A DNA stretch of 64,000 nucleotides from Liquidambar formosana (taxonomy: Eukaryota > Streptophyta > Magnoliopsida > Saxifragales > Altingiaceae): assembly GCA_039720395.1 (NCBI GenBank), contig CM077827.1:21852375-21916374 (forward strand), given 5' to 3'. This document shows positions 1 through 11,285 of the stretch, in pieces. How positions within the stretch are numbered: the first letter of the stretch is position 1; every line of letters begins with the position of its first letter. The notes under the pieces are model-generated. The model was not told the DNA's origin. It ran no database searches and worked only from the letters and a program-made list of their open reading frames with translations. The translations under genes and the position numbers were made by a program.

Positions 1-753
1 TATGCTTGTTCGTGGCCCCTCAGGTCTTTGGATTGAATCAAATCAACACGAATCCTCCTCTTCTTCAAAGTGTAATCACAGCAGTGAGATCAAAACTCAC
101 TCAACTTTGAAAAGAAATAGAAAACAAAAGAGAACAGGAGAAAAGAAAAGTGATTTCCGTCACTTTGCAACAGCAGAAAGTTCAATCGCGTTTTTGGGTA
201 TGAAAACGTTGGAATTGGACAAAACGCGTGAAATACAAAGTTGTAGAAAATTGAATTATCTTTCTAAGAAGACCAATTTCATCCAATTCCGACTTCGGAT
301 GAAAAAGTTATGATTAAAATATGATTACTGGTTTCAGAAAAACTGCTGCTAAATTATGACGAATTTCACTCTCTAAAAACCCTATTCTCCTCCCCCCTTT
401 CTAAGGCATTAAGTGAGTATTTATAGCTGAAATCTGGAGTTTCCCTTTCCTTCCTAGACTAGGTTTCTTTAGAGAATAATCAACAGGTATTTTATAATGA
501 TAAAAGACTTCTAATCTGAATAGGAAAGGGAAATTGTCTTCTTTAAAAATTGGGAGACTGACCGCTAACACGTATGCACATGTACCGTATGTGCGTGCAC
601 ACACTTATCACATACGTACACGTGTTAGTGGCATGATAAAAATGATTAATTTAATAAAATAATTTTCTTTTTATTTTAACCAAAAATCCCATGCTGTGAT
701 TCACACTAATTCTTAAAGGATAATCCGTAAATAACCACACTAAACTCATCATC
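1..753 (-). mobile_element. Partial LTR promoter (U3/R) cassette, copy A
   Basis: This stretch is a diverged direct copy of 2380-3138, alignable along its whole length (for example TTCGTGGCCCCTCAGG here and TTCGTGGCTCCTCAGG there). Copy B lies inside the leftward LTR at 813-3602, so copy A is read as the same cassette from another leftward LTR cut off by the window edge. A TATA-like sequence on the minus strand supports promoter function. The open reading frames here are short and not recognised. Confidence 0.6.
417..426 (-). promoter_or_regulatory. TATA-box-like element, cassette copy A
   Basis: The minus strand reads CTATAAATAC, the same as in copy B at 2801-2810. It would direct transcription leftward, as expected for a minus-strand LTR. 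Function is inferred from sequence and position only. Confidence 0.4.
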
Positions 754-812
754 GGGGCCACGGGACTTAAGATGACAACCGGTACAAAATGGGGAGTCTA
801 CAGCAAGGAGGA
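754..812 (-). other. Short leader between LTR end and next cassette (possible primer-binding region)
   Basis: These 59 bases lie just past the 3' end of the leftward LTR, where a primer-binding site would be. The minus strand contains GTAGACTCCCCATTTTGT, weakly resembling GGCGACTCCACTGGGGAATTTGT after the rightward LTR at 10390. Cassette copy A follows at once instead of gag, so the internal region of this element has been lost. Confidence 0.3.
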
Positions 813-3602
813 TGTGAACCCCGGAAATTGGGCCCACGAGGGATTGAAAAGAAAGTGGGTTTGAAAAAGAAAAAGGAAAGGAGTCGCCACCTTATTTTTT
901 AAAGGAAACAAGGAAAACCCTAAAAATCAGGTTGTTTTAGGAAAACAATTTGAATGACTCCATAAAAAAAGGAAAGGCAAAAACCAATCTTTTGAAAACC
1001 AAAGAAATCGGGGATTCGGAGGCTAAGTTATGACATGGGAAGGTTCTAGGCAAAGCCTATAGGCACCCATGTCACCCTTTCGGTCTCTCAGTTCATTTGG
1101 GCTAAATTAAAGTCTTTCCATACAAAAATCAGCAAGTATATCATCACAAGAATTGCATGCATATCATATATTTCATTCATCCATCCATGCATAATAAGCA
1201 AATAAAAACAAAAAATAAAAAGAAGAAAAGAAAACATAAATAAACCTAGGATGCTTGGATCCTAGAACGGACTTGAGCCTCACGAAGAGCGCCTACGTAC
1301 CATGCAACGAAATACATGGATCAAAGTCCACGTAGTTCGATTAGAATTAGGGTTAAGACCTAATATAAACCTATGGTTAAAACCCTAGGTTTCCTTATTT
1401 GATCAAAAGAGTTGAATTTGATAGAAAGTTTGATTTTAGGAAAGAAGTCCACAAAATGGAAACTTTAATAAAAACCAGAATTTTGTTGGTTAAGGAAACC
1501 TCTAATTAAACCATAGGACTTGTATTAAAAATTAACCCTAGATAGGGAGAAGAGAATGAGTTAAGAAGAAAGGTGAATTGGGGCACCTTCACACCCACTT
1601 ACCTGAGCGCAATTAGCTCCAAGCATTTAGCCATTTCAGACATAAGCAGCCCTATTTGCCATGGGACAAATACCACACCTATTTGCACCCTTACAAGTGC
1701 TCAAAACCATGCAAAAACACTAACATGCAAATCTGGACAGAATAGTATTATGGCCTAAAAATCATCCACTAAGCATGCTAACAGCAACACAGCGAACAAT
1801 AATAAGTCCTAACATATTCCTAGAACCATATCATGCATAAAAACCCTAAAACATACTAACATGCATGCAAAACTATCATGTTTACTCCATATGAAAAACA
1901 TATACAGCAAACACGAAGAAAAACCAAATAAAAAAGTCTACTTTATCATGCTATATGAAAACAAACACGAAACAATGACTCTAAAACCCTAAACTCACAA
2001 ATATGCTTAAAAACATACAAAACATACTTTAATCATGCTAAAACCAAACTAAACAGAAATTAAATCATGCATATTAACTAACTAAAGCAATATAACATGA
2101 TGAAAATCCTAACTCTAACATGCAATGACACTAATCCTAGCACAAGGACAAACAGGAGCACAAGAATCATAACTATGCATTAAAAACCTAAAGGACAGCC
2201 CTAAAGCATGCTAAACAGTAGATAAAAAATAGATATTCCATGTATATTAACTAGCTAGAGTGTTAATACATGATAAAAAAGTCACCTTTAACATGCAATA
2301 AGCCTAACCCATATGAGAACCTAGTTTAAGCTTGAATAGAGAAGGAGAATACCTTAGGAAGTGGCTCCCCTTGTGTTTGTATGCAATTGTTCGTGGCTCC
2401 TCAGGTCTTTAGAGTGAATCAAACCAACACGAATCCTCCTCTTTGTCAAAGTGGTATCACAGCAAAGAGATCAAAACTCACTCAACTTTGAAAAGAAATA
2501 GAAAACAAAAAGAGAACAAGAGAAAAGAAAAAGTGATTCTCGTCACTTTACAGCAGCAGCAACTTCAATCGCGTTTTTGGGTATGAAAACGTTGGATTTG
2601 GATAAAGCTTGTGAATACAAAGTTGTAGAGAATTGAATTATCTTTCTAACAAGACCAATTTCATCAAATTCTGACTTCGGATGAAAAAGTTATGATTAAA
2701 ATACGACTGCTGGTTTTCAGAAAATCTGCTGCTGAATTATGACGAATTTCACTCCCTCCAAACCCTCTTCTCCTCCCCCTTGTTTAAAGACATTAAGAGA
2801 GTATTTATAGCTAAAATCTGGAGTTTCCCTTTCCTTCCTGGACTAGGTTTCCTTGGAGAATAATCAAAAGGTATTTTATAATGATAAAAGACTTCTAATC
2901 TGAATAGGAAAAGGAAATTGTCTTTTATAAAAATTGGGAGACTGACCGCTAACACGCATGCACATGTATCGTATGTGCGTACACACACTCATCACATACG
3001 TACACGTGTTAGTGTCATGATAAAAATGGCTAATTTAATAAAATAATTTTCTTTTCATTTTAACCAAAAATCTCATGCTGTGATCCGCACTAATTCTTCA
3101 AGGATAATCCGTAAATAACCACACTAAACTCATCATCAGGCCATATCAAAATTGAACTTCATGAAACACTTTTGAGGGTAAAATGATGACTAATGAAAGT
3201 CAATTTGAAAAGATTTGGTTGGTAATTGTGAGTCAATTAGAGCTAACCCAAGGAAGGGTCAATTAACCAACTTGAACCACATCGAGCCATTTTAATCCCG
3301 AGCCATTGACTTACCAAATTGACACTAAAAATACCTCATATGCATCCATATGAACTCCAATTGACAACTTGGAGATCATTCCAAGGTCAAATGAAAAGTT
3401 TGGGACTTAAAAGATGATTATGCCCCTCAAGTCACAAAAGCTCTTATTATCCCTCAAGATCAACTCCAATTTGAACCAAAATTCATATCCATTGTCCTTG
3501 TGACTCTAGAAAACTAATGCAAGTGACTAGACTCAAAAACAAAACAAAAACATGCATGAAATGATGAGCCCTAGTAAGGTGGTGCAAAAATGGGGTGTGA
3601 CA
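813..3602 (-). mobile_element. LTR of a large Tat/Ogre-like retrotransposon, leftward
   Basis: About 2.79 kb running TGTCACACC (from 3602) to GGGGTTCACA (to 813) on the minus strand, so it has canonical TG...CA ends. Its first ~460 bp and last ~1.5 kb match, inverted, the rightward LTR at 7677-10390. The middle part (2380-3138) does not match that LTR but matches 1-753. It has no coding capacity. Very long LTRs are typical of Tat/Ogre gypsy elements. The ends are clear from comparison of the two copies; the lineage is inferred. Confidence 0.7.
2801..2810 (-). promoter_or_regulatory. TATA-box-like element in leftward LTR
   Basis: The minus strand reads CTATAAATAC. It lies inside the cassette that differs between the two LTRs, about 800 bp from the LTR 5' end, a reasonable place for the U3/R boundary. 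Confidence 0.45.
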
Positions 3603-5160
3603 GAGGGCTTGCCTATCCCATTGTTCGTTCCATAAGGAGTCAAGAAACCAACCAAAACCTGCTTTCTTAATGGATTCTCTTGCGGAAGGTTGGGTGTGTT
3701 CCATACGCCTCCACCACCCAATAAGATTCTTTATCGAAGACCTTGTGCGTAGGTCTTGGAAGTTGGGCTAATCAAGAAGAATGATTCACCTAGTTAGTGT
3801 AAAAATCATATGCAAGCATTGATAATTGGCTTTTCAAAAGCTAAGTCTTTTAGTTCATGAACAAGTAAACCATGCTTTGAAAGTTTATGAAAACAACGGT
3901 TTTATTCTTCAAACTCATGATCATTGGTAAACCATGCATTCCAAGACCATGGAAGCATGGATTTTTCAAAGGAAATAGCAAGCAAACCTTGTTTTCCAAA
4001 GTGGTTTTTTAAGGAAAAAATAAGCAAACCTTGTTCATGAAAACATGGGTTTTTCAAAAATATAGCAAACTTTGTTTTTCAAAGTTCATAAAAATGCTTG
4101 GTTTTGTTTCTAAAATCAATTAGAAATGAATGCCTATGATTTTTCCTTGCAATGCACATCAATTTTACAAAGATGGGATGAACTTTCATCATTCAAGCAT
4201 TTTATCAAACACTTGGTGGGCACTATTCACCAAGCTTCCAAATTGAATTCTTTTCACATCCAATCCTTGCCAAAATCAATGGGCATTGCAAACATTGCTA
4301 GGAATACTCATAGAGAGTTCATGGGAATGCATTTCAATCAACAAAAATGAAAATTTAAAAGAAAAGTTTAAAATGGGTAAGCTTACCTCTTGCTTGGAAT
4401 GGAGAAAAGAGAGATGATTCCTTGGTTCTAGAAGCAATTTCTCTTGAGGAACATCATATATTGGTGCCTTGTATCTACTCTTTGAGTCAAGGAATGGATA
4501 CTTTGAAGTGGAGTCTTCATTTGGATCCATGGTGGATGAACTAGCTTGTTTTGAGCAAAAATGGGTTTAATGGGTTTTGATTTGCAAAGTGCTGCAAATT
4601 CTTTGTTTTTGATGTGAAATTGGGTACTAATGATGCTATTTCATGTGTATGAATCCCTCTTGAAGTGTGGATTTGAATGCCTTTGGGTGTTGGAGTGATT
4701 TTGCAAAATGGGGTAAGCTTCCTAGAGAGAGAAGCTCTCAATTTTCGGGTTGGGTTGAATGGGGGGTATGAATAGTGCCCCTTGTGTTTTAAAAACCCAG
4801 AATTTTCAGCATTAGGCTCGGGTGACCACCCAAGCCTTGGGCGGCTAGCCACCAGGGCCTGGGCGGCTAGCCTCCCGAGGCCTGGTGGTCACCCAAGCCA
4901 CTTTGTTTTGGCTTTCTCTCTCGCTTTGTCTCGCCTTAACGCGTGATCAAACCTCCTTCCAAATGAGATATTCAACACTTTTTGAGCTTAAAATCAATCA
5001 AATTTCATCTTGAAATCAATTCTTTGAATTGATTTTATGTTCAAAAGGGTTGAATATATTTCCCCTGTGCCATGCCAACTCAAGTGACAATGTGCTAAGT
5101 CACTTTCCTCTTGCACCATGCTTGTTCTATCTTGATAAATTGATCATATATCCTCATTTC
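3603..5160. mobile_element. Non-coding core between the inverted LTRs
   Basis: This segment begins directly at the end of the leftward LTR and leads into the minisatellite. It has only short open frames with no recognisable gag or pol domain. Around 3940-4110 there are loose repeats built on AGCAAACCTTGTT. It is interpreted as the remaining internal or 3' untranslated part of a non-autonomous or deleted retrotransposon. Confidence 0.45.
4815..4899. repeat. GC-rich nested palindrome, copy 1
   Basis: Outer arms GGGTGACCACC and GGTGGTCACCC enclose two GGGCGGCTAGCC motifs that are themselves nearly self-complementary. It stands out as a GC island in AT-rich DNA. A similar structure lies in the rightward LTR at 8388-8467. 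Confidence 0.7.
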
Positions 5161-5169
5161 AAATCTTGA

Positions 5170-7480
5170 TTTTCCATCCCACTTGGTTGAATATATTCAT
5201 CACTTGAATATGTTCCTCCACTTCAAAAGTGTATTCACCCTATGAATATGCTTCTCAGTTTCAAATCCTCATTCTTTATCCTACTTGGTTGAATATATTC
5301 ATCACTTGGATATATTCTCCCATTTCAAAAGTGTATTCACCCTTTGAATATGCTTCTCAGTTCCAAATCCTCATTATCTATCTTACTTGGTTAAGTATAT
5401 TCATCACTTGAATATATTTCTCCATTTCAATGGTATGTTCATCACTTGAACATACCTGTCAATCACTTGGTTAAGTATATCCATCGCTTGGATATATTTC
5501 TCCATTTCAATGGTATGTTCATCACTTGAACATACCTGTCAATCACTTGGTTAAGTATATTCATCACTTGGATGTATTTCTCCATTTCAATGGTATACTC
5601 ATCACTTGAGTATACTTCTCAGTCTTTGTCAATCACTTGGTTAAGTATATCCATCGCTTGGATATATTTCTCCATTTCAATGGTATGTTCATCACTTGAA
5701 CATACCTGTCAATCACTTGGTTAAGTATATCCATCGCTTGGGTATATTTCTCCATTTCAATGGTATGTTCATCACTTGAACATACCTGTCAATCACTTGG
5801 TTAAGTATATCCATCGCTTGGATATATTTCTCCATTTCAATGGTATGTTCATCACTTGAACATACCTGTCAATCACTTGGTTAAATATATCCATCGCTTG
5901 GATATATTTCTCCATTTCAATGGTATACTCATCACTTGAGTATACTTCTCAGTCTTTATCAATCACTTGGTTAAGTATATCCATCGCTTGGGTATATTTC
6001 TCCATTTCAATGGTATGTTCATCACTTGAACATACCTGTCAATCACTTGGTTAAGTATATCCATCGCTTGGATATATTTCTCCATTTCAATGGTATGTTC
6101 ATCACTTGAACATACCTGTCAATCACTTGGTTAAATATATCCATCGCTCGGATATATTTCTCCATTTCAATGGTATACTCATCACTTGAGTATACTTCTC
6201 AGTCTTTGTCAATCACTTGGTTAAGTATATTCATCGCTTGAATATATTTCTCCATTTCAATGGTATGTTCATCACTTGAACATACTTGTCACTTACTTGG
6301 TTAAGTATATCCATCGCTTGGATATATTTCTCCATTTCAATGGTATGTTCATCACTTGAACATACCTGTCAATCACTTGGTTAAGTATATCCATCGCTTG
6401 GGTATATTTCTCCATTTCAATGGTATGTTCATCACTTGAATATACCTGTCAATCACTTGGTTAAGTATATCCATCGCTTGGGTATATTTCTCCATTTCAA
6501 CGGTATGTTCATCACTTGAATATACCTGTCAATCACTTGGTTAAGTATATCCATCGCTTGGATATATTTCTCCATTTCAATGGTATGTTCATCACTTGAA
6601 CATACCTGTCAATCACTTGGTTAAATATATCCATCGCTTGGATATATTTCTCCATTTCAATGGTATACTCATCACTTGAGTATGCTTCTCAGTCTTTGTC
6701 AATCACTTGGTTAAGTATATTCGTGACTAGAATATATTTCTCCATTTCAAAGGTATGCTCATCACTTGAGTATACCTCTTAGATCATTTGTCAATCACTT
6801 GGTTAAATATATCCATCGCTTGGATATATTTCTCCATTTCAATGGTATGTTCATCACTTGAACATACTTGTCACTTACTTGGTTAAATATATCCATCGCT
6901 TGGATATATTTCTCCATTTCAATGGTGTACTCATCACTTGAGTACACTTCTCAGATCATTTGTCAATTACTTGGTTAAATATATCCATCACTTGGATATA
7001 TTTCTCCATTTCAATGGTATGTTCATCACTTGAACGTACTTGTCACCTACTTGGTTAAATATATCCATCGCTTGGATATATTTCTCCATTTCAATGGTGT
7101 ACTCATCACTTGAGTACACTTCTCAGATCACTTGTCACTTACTTGGTTAAATATATCCATCACTTGGATATATTTCTCCATTTCAATGGTGTATTCATCA
7201 CTTGAGCATACTTGTCACTACTTGGTTAAATATATTCGTGAACTGAATATATTTCTCCATTTCAAAAGTGTACTCATCACTTGAGTATACTTCTCAGTCT
7301 CTTTTCACTACTTGGTTAAATATATTCGTGACCTGAATATATTTCTCCATTTCAAAAGTACACTCATCACTTGAGTATACTTCTCAGATTTCCTTCTCAA
7401 TCACTTGGTTAAATATATTCGTGACTAGAATATATTTCTCCATTTCAAAAGTATGTTCATTCGTAGTGGCTTGAATATGC
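5170..7480 (+). repeat. Minisatellite of ~80-bp units, each with two hairpins
   Basis: About 28 head-to-tail units of roughly 80 bp, plus longer variants of ~92-95 bp carrying an extra CTCAGTCTTTG or CTCAGATCATTTG. A typical unit runs TCAATCACTTGGTTAAGTAT, a TATATCCA-TCGCT-TGGATATA dyad, TTTCTCCATTTCAATG, then a GGTATGTTCA-TCACT-TGAACATACC dyad. The array ends about 200 bp before the rightward LTR, the usual place of the 3' untranslated tandem repeats known from Tat/Ogre elements. It has no coding function. Confidence 0.9.
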
Positions 7481-8387
7481 TCCTCTTTGTCAATCATCAA
7501 CCCCCAGTGGTTTAAGTATACTCATGACTTGAGTACACTTCCTTATCTCAGTCTCAGGTTTTCAACCTCCTATCCTTGTTGGTATCAGCGTGTGATTTCT
7601 CCAGGCTTTTTGTCAAAAATGGGTTGTTCTTTATCATTGGTTCACAAGTGTAACTTGTTCGCCAATGAGGGGCTTCTATCACACCCCATTTTTGCACCAC
7701 CTTACTAGGGCTCATCATTTCATGAATGTCTTTGTTTTCTTTTTGAGTCTAGTCACTTGCACTAGGTTTCTAGGGTCACAAGGACAATGGGTGTGAATTT
7801 TGGTTCAAATTGGAGTTGATCTTGAGGGATAATAAGAGCTTTTGTGACTTGAGGGGCATAATCGTCTTTTAAGTCCCAAACTTTTCATTTGGCCTTGAAA
7901 TGATCTCCAAATTGTCAATTGGAGTTCATATGGATGCATAAGAGGTGTTTCTAGTGTCAATTTGATAAATCAATGGCTTGGGATTAAAATGGCTCGATGT
8001 AGTTCAAGATTGGTTAATTGACCCTTCTTTGGGTTAGCTCTAATTGACTCACAATTACCAACCAAATCTTTTCAAATTGACTTTCATTAGTCATCATTTT
8101 ACCCCCAAAAGTGTTTTATGAAGTTCAATTTTGATATGGAAAGTGTTTGGTTTAACCCTATGTGCATGCCTATGCTTAGCAAAGGTAGAGCATAGTGGTT
8201 AACCGTCTTGTTTAAACCTAACCATGCCCCCATGGTTAGTGATTTTCACCCTAAAATATTCAAAAACATATTCCTCATCGAAACACAGTCGTTTTGGCTT
8301 TTGTTTCAACAAAATCGGAGTTCATTTGGCCCCTGAAACACTTCTAGAAGCATTAGGAGTCAAAAATAGGCAAAAATCCGGAGTGGG

Positions 8388-8467
8388 CTCGGGTGACCAC
8401 CCAGCCCCGGGCGGCTAGCCGCCTGGGCCCAGGTGGCTAGCCGCCCAGGCCCTGGTGGTCACCCGAG
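8388..8467. repeat. GC-rich nested palindrome, copy 2
   Basis: Perfect 14-bp outer arms CTCGGGTGACCACC and GGTGGTCACCCGAG enclose GGCGGCTAGCCGCC, GGGCCC and GGTGGCTAGCCGCC. It lies in the U3 part of the rightward LTR, about 200 bp upstream of its TATA box, and could form a strong hairpin or cruciform. Confidence 0.75.
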
Positions 8468-8665
8468 ACCACTTTCCTATTTTCACTCTAACTCCTTGCT
8501 GAAGCGGACTCTTGCCTATTTTGACGTATTTGGGCTCTTTTGGACGAGTTTCCTTCTATGTTTTGGTAACTTCTGAGTTACTTAAGCCCCAAGGGGGTCT
8601 CTAATAGCCCTTGGATTAATTTTTAGGTTTTTAATCCTAGCCATTGGTTAATCCTAATGAAACTC

Positions 8666-8673
8666 TATAAATA
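8666..8673 (+). promoter_or_regulatory. TATA-box-like element in rightward LTR
   Basis: TATAAATA preceded by AAACTC, in the cassette unique to this LTR. Transcription would start roughly 30 bases downstream, near 8700, and read into the primer-binding site. Inferred from sequence. Confidence 0.45.
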
Positions 8674-10390
8674 CCCCCTATGCTTCAGCACAGAGGGAGC
8701 CACTTGATGCATTAAAACTTGAGTGTTTGAGAGAGAATAAGAGAGAGAGACTTGAAGGAGTGCTGGAGTTCTTGCTGTAGCCTTGAAGAACATTGGTTGA
8801 AGACATCCACAAGAGCAAGAGGGAGTTCATACAGCAGCAAGGAAGGCTCTCTCTAAGGTATTCCTCTTCTCTATTCAAGCTTAAACTAAGGTATCATGTA
8901 GGATAGCTCTATTGCATGCCATGCTAATAATTTTTACCATGAATTGAAGTTCCTAGTAGTTAATACATGTGATATTGATGATGTTCATGAGGAGTTTTGC
9001 ATGCCATAGAGTTAGTTCGTGAGTTGCAATGCATAGTTATGATTCTTGTGTTTCCGTTGTCCTTGTTCTAGGATAGTGATATTGCATGTTAGAGTTAGGT
9101 TTTTTGTCATGTTTTATTGCTTTAGTTAATTAATATGCATGGTTTAGGTTCTGTTTAGTTTTATTCTAGCATGTTTAGAGTTGGTTTTGTATGTTTTTAA
9201 GCATATTTGTGAGTTTAGGGTTTTAGAGTCTTTGTTTTGTGTTTGTTTTTATACAGCATGTTAAAGTAGGTCTTTTATTGGTTTTTCTTCATGTTTGCTG
9301 TATATATTTTTCATATGGAGTAAACATGATATTTTTGCATGCATGTTAGTTGATTTCTAGGGTTTTATGCATGATATGGTTCTAGGAATATGTTAGGGCC
9401 TATGAAAGTTTGCTGTTTTTGCTGTTAGCATGCTTAGTAGATGATTTTAGGTCATAATACTATTCTGTCCAGATTTGCATATCATTGTATTTGCATGGTT
9501 TTGAGCACTTGTAAGGGTGCAAATAGGTGTGGTAATTGTCCTATGGCAAATAGGGCTGCTCATGTCTGAAATGGCTAATGCTTGGAGCTATTGCGCTCAG
9601 GTAAGCGGGTGTGAAGGTGCCCCAATTCACCTCTCTTCCTTATCCTTTCTCTTCTCCCTCTTTAGGGTTAATTTTTAATATGATCCTATGGTTTAATTAG
9701 AGGTTTCCTTCACAAATAAAATTCTGGTTTTTATTAAAGTTTCCATTTTGTGGATTTCTTTCCAAAATCAAACTTTCTATCATATTCAACTCTTTTTCAA
9801 ATAAGGAAACCTAGGGTTTTAACCATAGGTTTATATTAAGGTTGTAACCCTATTCTTATCGAACTACGTGGACTTTGATCCATGTATTTCGTTGCATGGT
9901 ACGTAGGCGCTCTTCGTGAGGCTCAAGTCCGTTCTAGGATCCAAGCATCCTAGGCTTCTTTTTGTTTTCTTTTCTTCTTTTTATTTTCTGTTTTTGTGTG
10001 CTTACTATGCATAGATGGATGAATGAAATATATGATATGCATGCTATCTTGTGATGATATACTTGCTGATTTTTTTGTATGGAAAAGATCTTGATTTAGC
10101 CCAAATGAACTGAGAGACCGAAAGGGTGACATGGGTGCCTATAGGCTTTGCCTAGAACCTTCCCATGTCATAACTTAGCCTCCGAATCCCCGATTTCTTT
10201 GGTTTCCAAAAGATTGGTTTTTTGCCTTTCCTTTTTAAACATGGAGTCATTTAAATTGTTTTCCTAAAACAAACTGTTTTTAGGGTTTTCCTTGTTTCCT
10301 TTAAAAAATAAGGTGGCGACTCCTTTGTTTTTTCAAAACCCACACAAACTTTTCGTCAATCCCTCGTGGGCCCAATTTCCGGGGTTCATA

Positions 10391-10411
10391 GTTTGGCGAC
10401 TCCACTGGGGA
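10391..10411 (+). other. Primer-binding-site-like sequence
   Basis: TTTGGCGACTCCACTGGGGA follows the LTR end. This resembles the primer-binding sites I recall for plant Tat/Ogre elements. The priming tRNA has not been checked. Confidence 0.5.
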
Positions 10412-10944
10412 ATTTGTGGGCTAGACTTTATAAAGTTTAATTGGGCTAGGTTAATTTCTTGTGTTTAATTAAAATCAATCACATTGCATTCGCTTGATTG
10501 TGTGCTTTCATTTATTGCATTGTGTGCGCAAACTCTTGCATGCTAGGATCGATGTCCCTCGATGTATCCTTGCCAACGATCGGCCTAGTTTCAACCTTGG
10601 TTTTCCTGATTCCAAGTGTTGGGGCGAAAGCTATCAACCTCTCTTGCCTAGTACCCTTGGGCTTGCCCCTGGGTATATTAAATGAGTTAATCATGTACTG
10701 CTGGACCCACGCGGTGTTCCTGATGCCACATGTGGTTAGGTATAAGGATTGCTCAAGCAAGTGAAGGACCCCAGCCTACCCTTATCATTAGTCCATATAG
10801 ACAGACTTGTAGGACACTATGGTCTCACCATTATACACCCACAATTGTTTGTAATGATGCTATGCCGTGTTTGTGGTGTGAGGCTTTATATCTTATACCC
10901 TTAACATAGACCTTTAGTGGTGTGAGGCAAGATAACCAAGGTCG
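10412..10944 (+). mobile_element. Retrotransposon 5' leader, truncated
   Basis: Non-coding AT-rich sequence after the primer-binding-like site, presumably the leader of the element that owns the 7677-10390 LTR. At about 10940 (GATAACCAAGGTCGAAGAGG) base composition changes to the GA/CG-rich style of the following gag-pol element. This marks a junction between two elements. Confidence 0.4.
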
Positions 10945-11285
10945 AAGAGGAAGCGAGCGGCGCTCCGAGATCTCAGCTCTGAAGGCCAACCGAAGGGATA
11001 GAGAGCGTTACGAAGGCGGCTGAGGGCTCGGCAGAGCCAAGCCGATATAGGAGAAGCTCTCGAGAGGAGAGGCGAAGGAGGATTGGAGATTTAACCTCGG
11101 ACGAATTCGTAATAAAGGTCCGAGAAGAGATCAAGATAATGAAGGAGCCGGTGCGGCCGACGCCAAATTATTTACTAGTGGGAAAGTCTCCCTTCGCGAG
11201 CTAGATCCAAACCACACCAACCCCAAAGAATAATAGTGCAGTCACCTTCACTCCTTACTCCCCGGTAACGGATCCCGACTACCAT

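Larger units (their letters stand above)
7677..10390 (+). mobile_element. LTR of a large Tat/Ogre-like retrotransposon, rightward
   Basis: About 2.71 kb running TATCACACC to GGGGTTCATA. Compared with the leftward copy (TGTCACACC, TTCACA), both terminal dinucleotides have decayed to TA. Residues 7677-8135 and 8856-10390 match the leftward LTR inverted, while the central ~720 bp with the promoter is different. A primer-binding-like sequence follows immediately at 10391, so this end behaves as a 5' LTR. The minisatellite before it would equally suit a 3' LTR, so its role is ambiguous. Confidence 0.75.

Noticed and set aside
5170..7480. Regular short repeats with dyads, superficially like a CRISPR array
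   Set aside because: Units are contiguous and homologous throughout with no unique spacers, and the DNA is plant nuclear.
10494..10764. Overlapping open frames of 63-88 residues after the primer-binding-like site
   Set aside because: No recognisable domain; chance frames in the retrotransposon leader.
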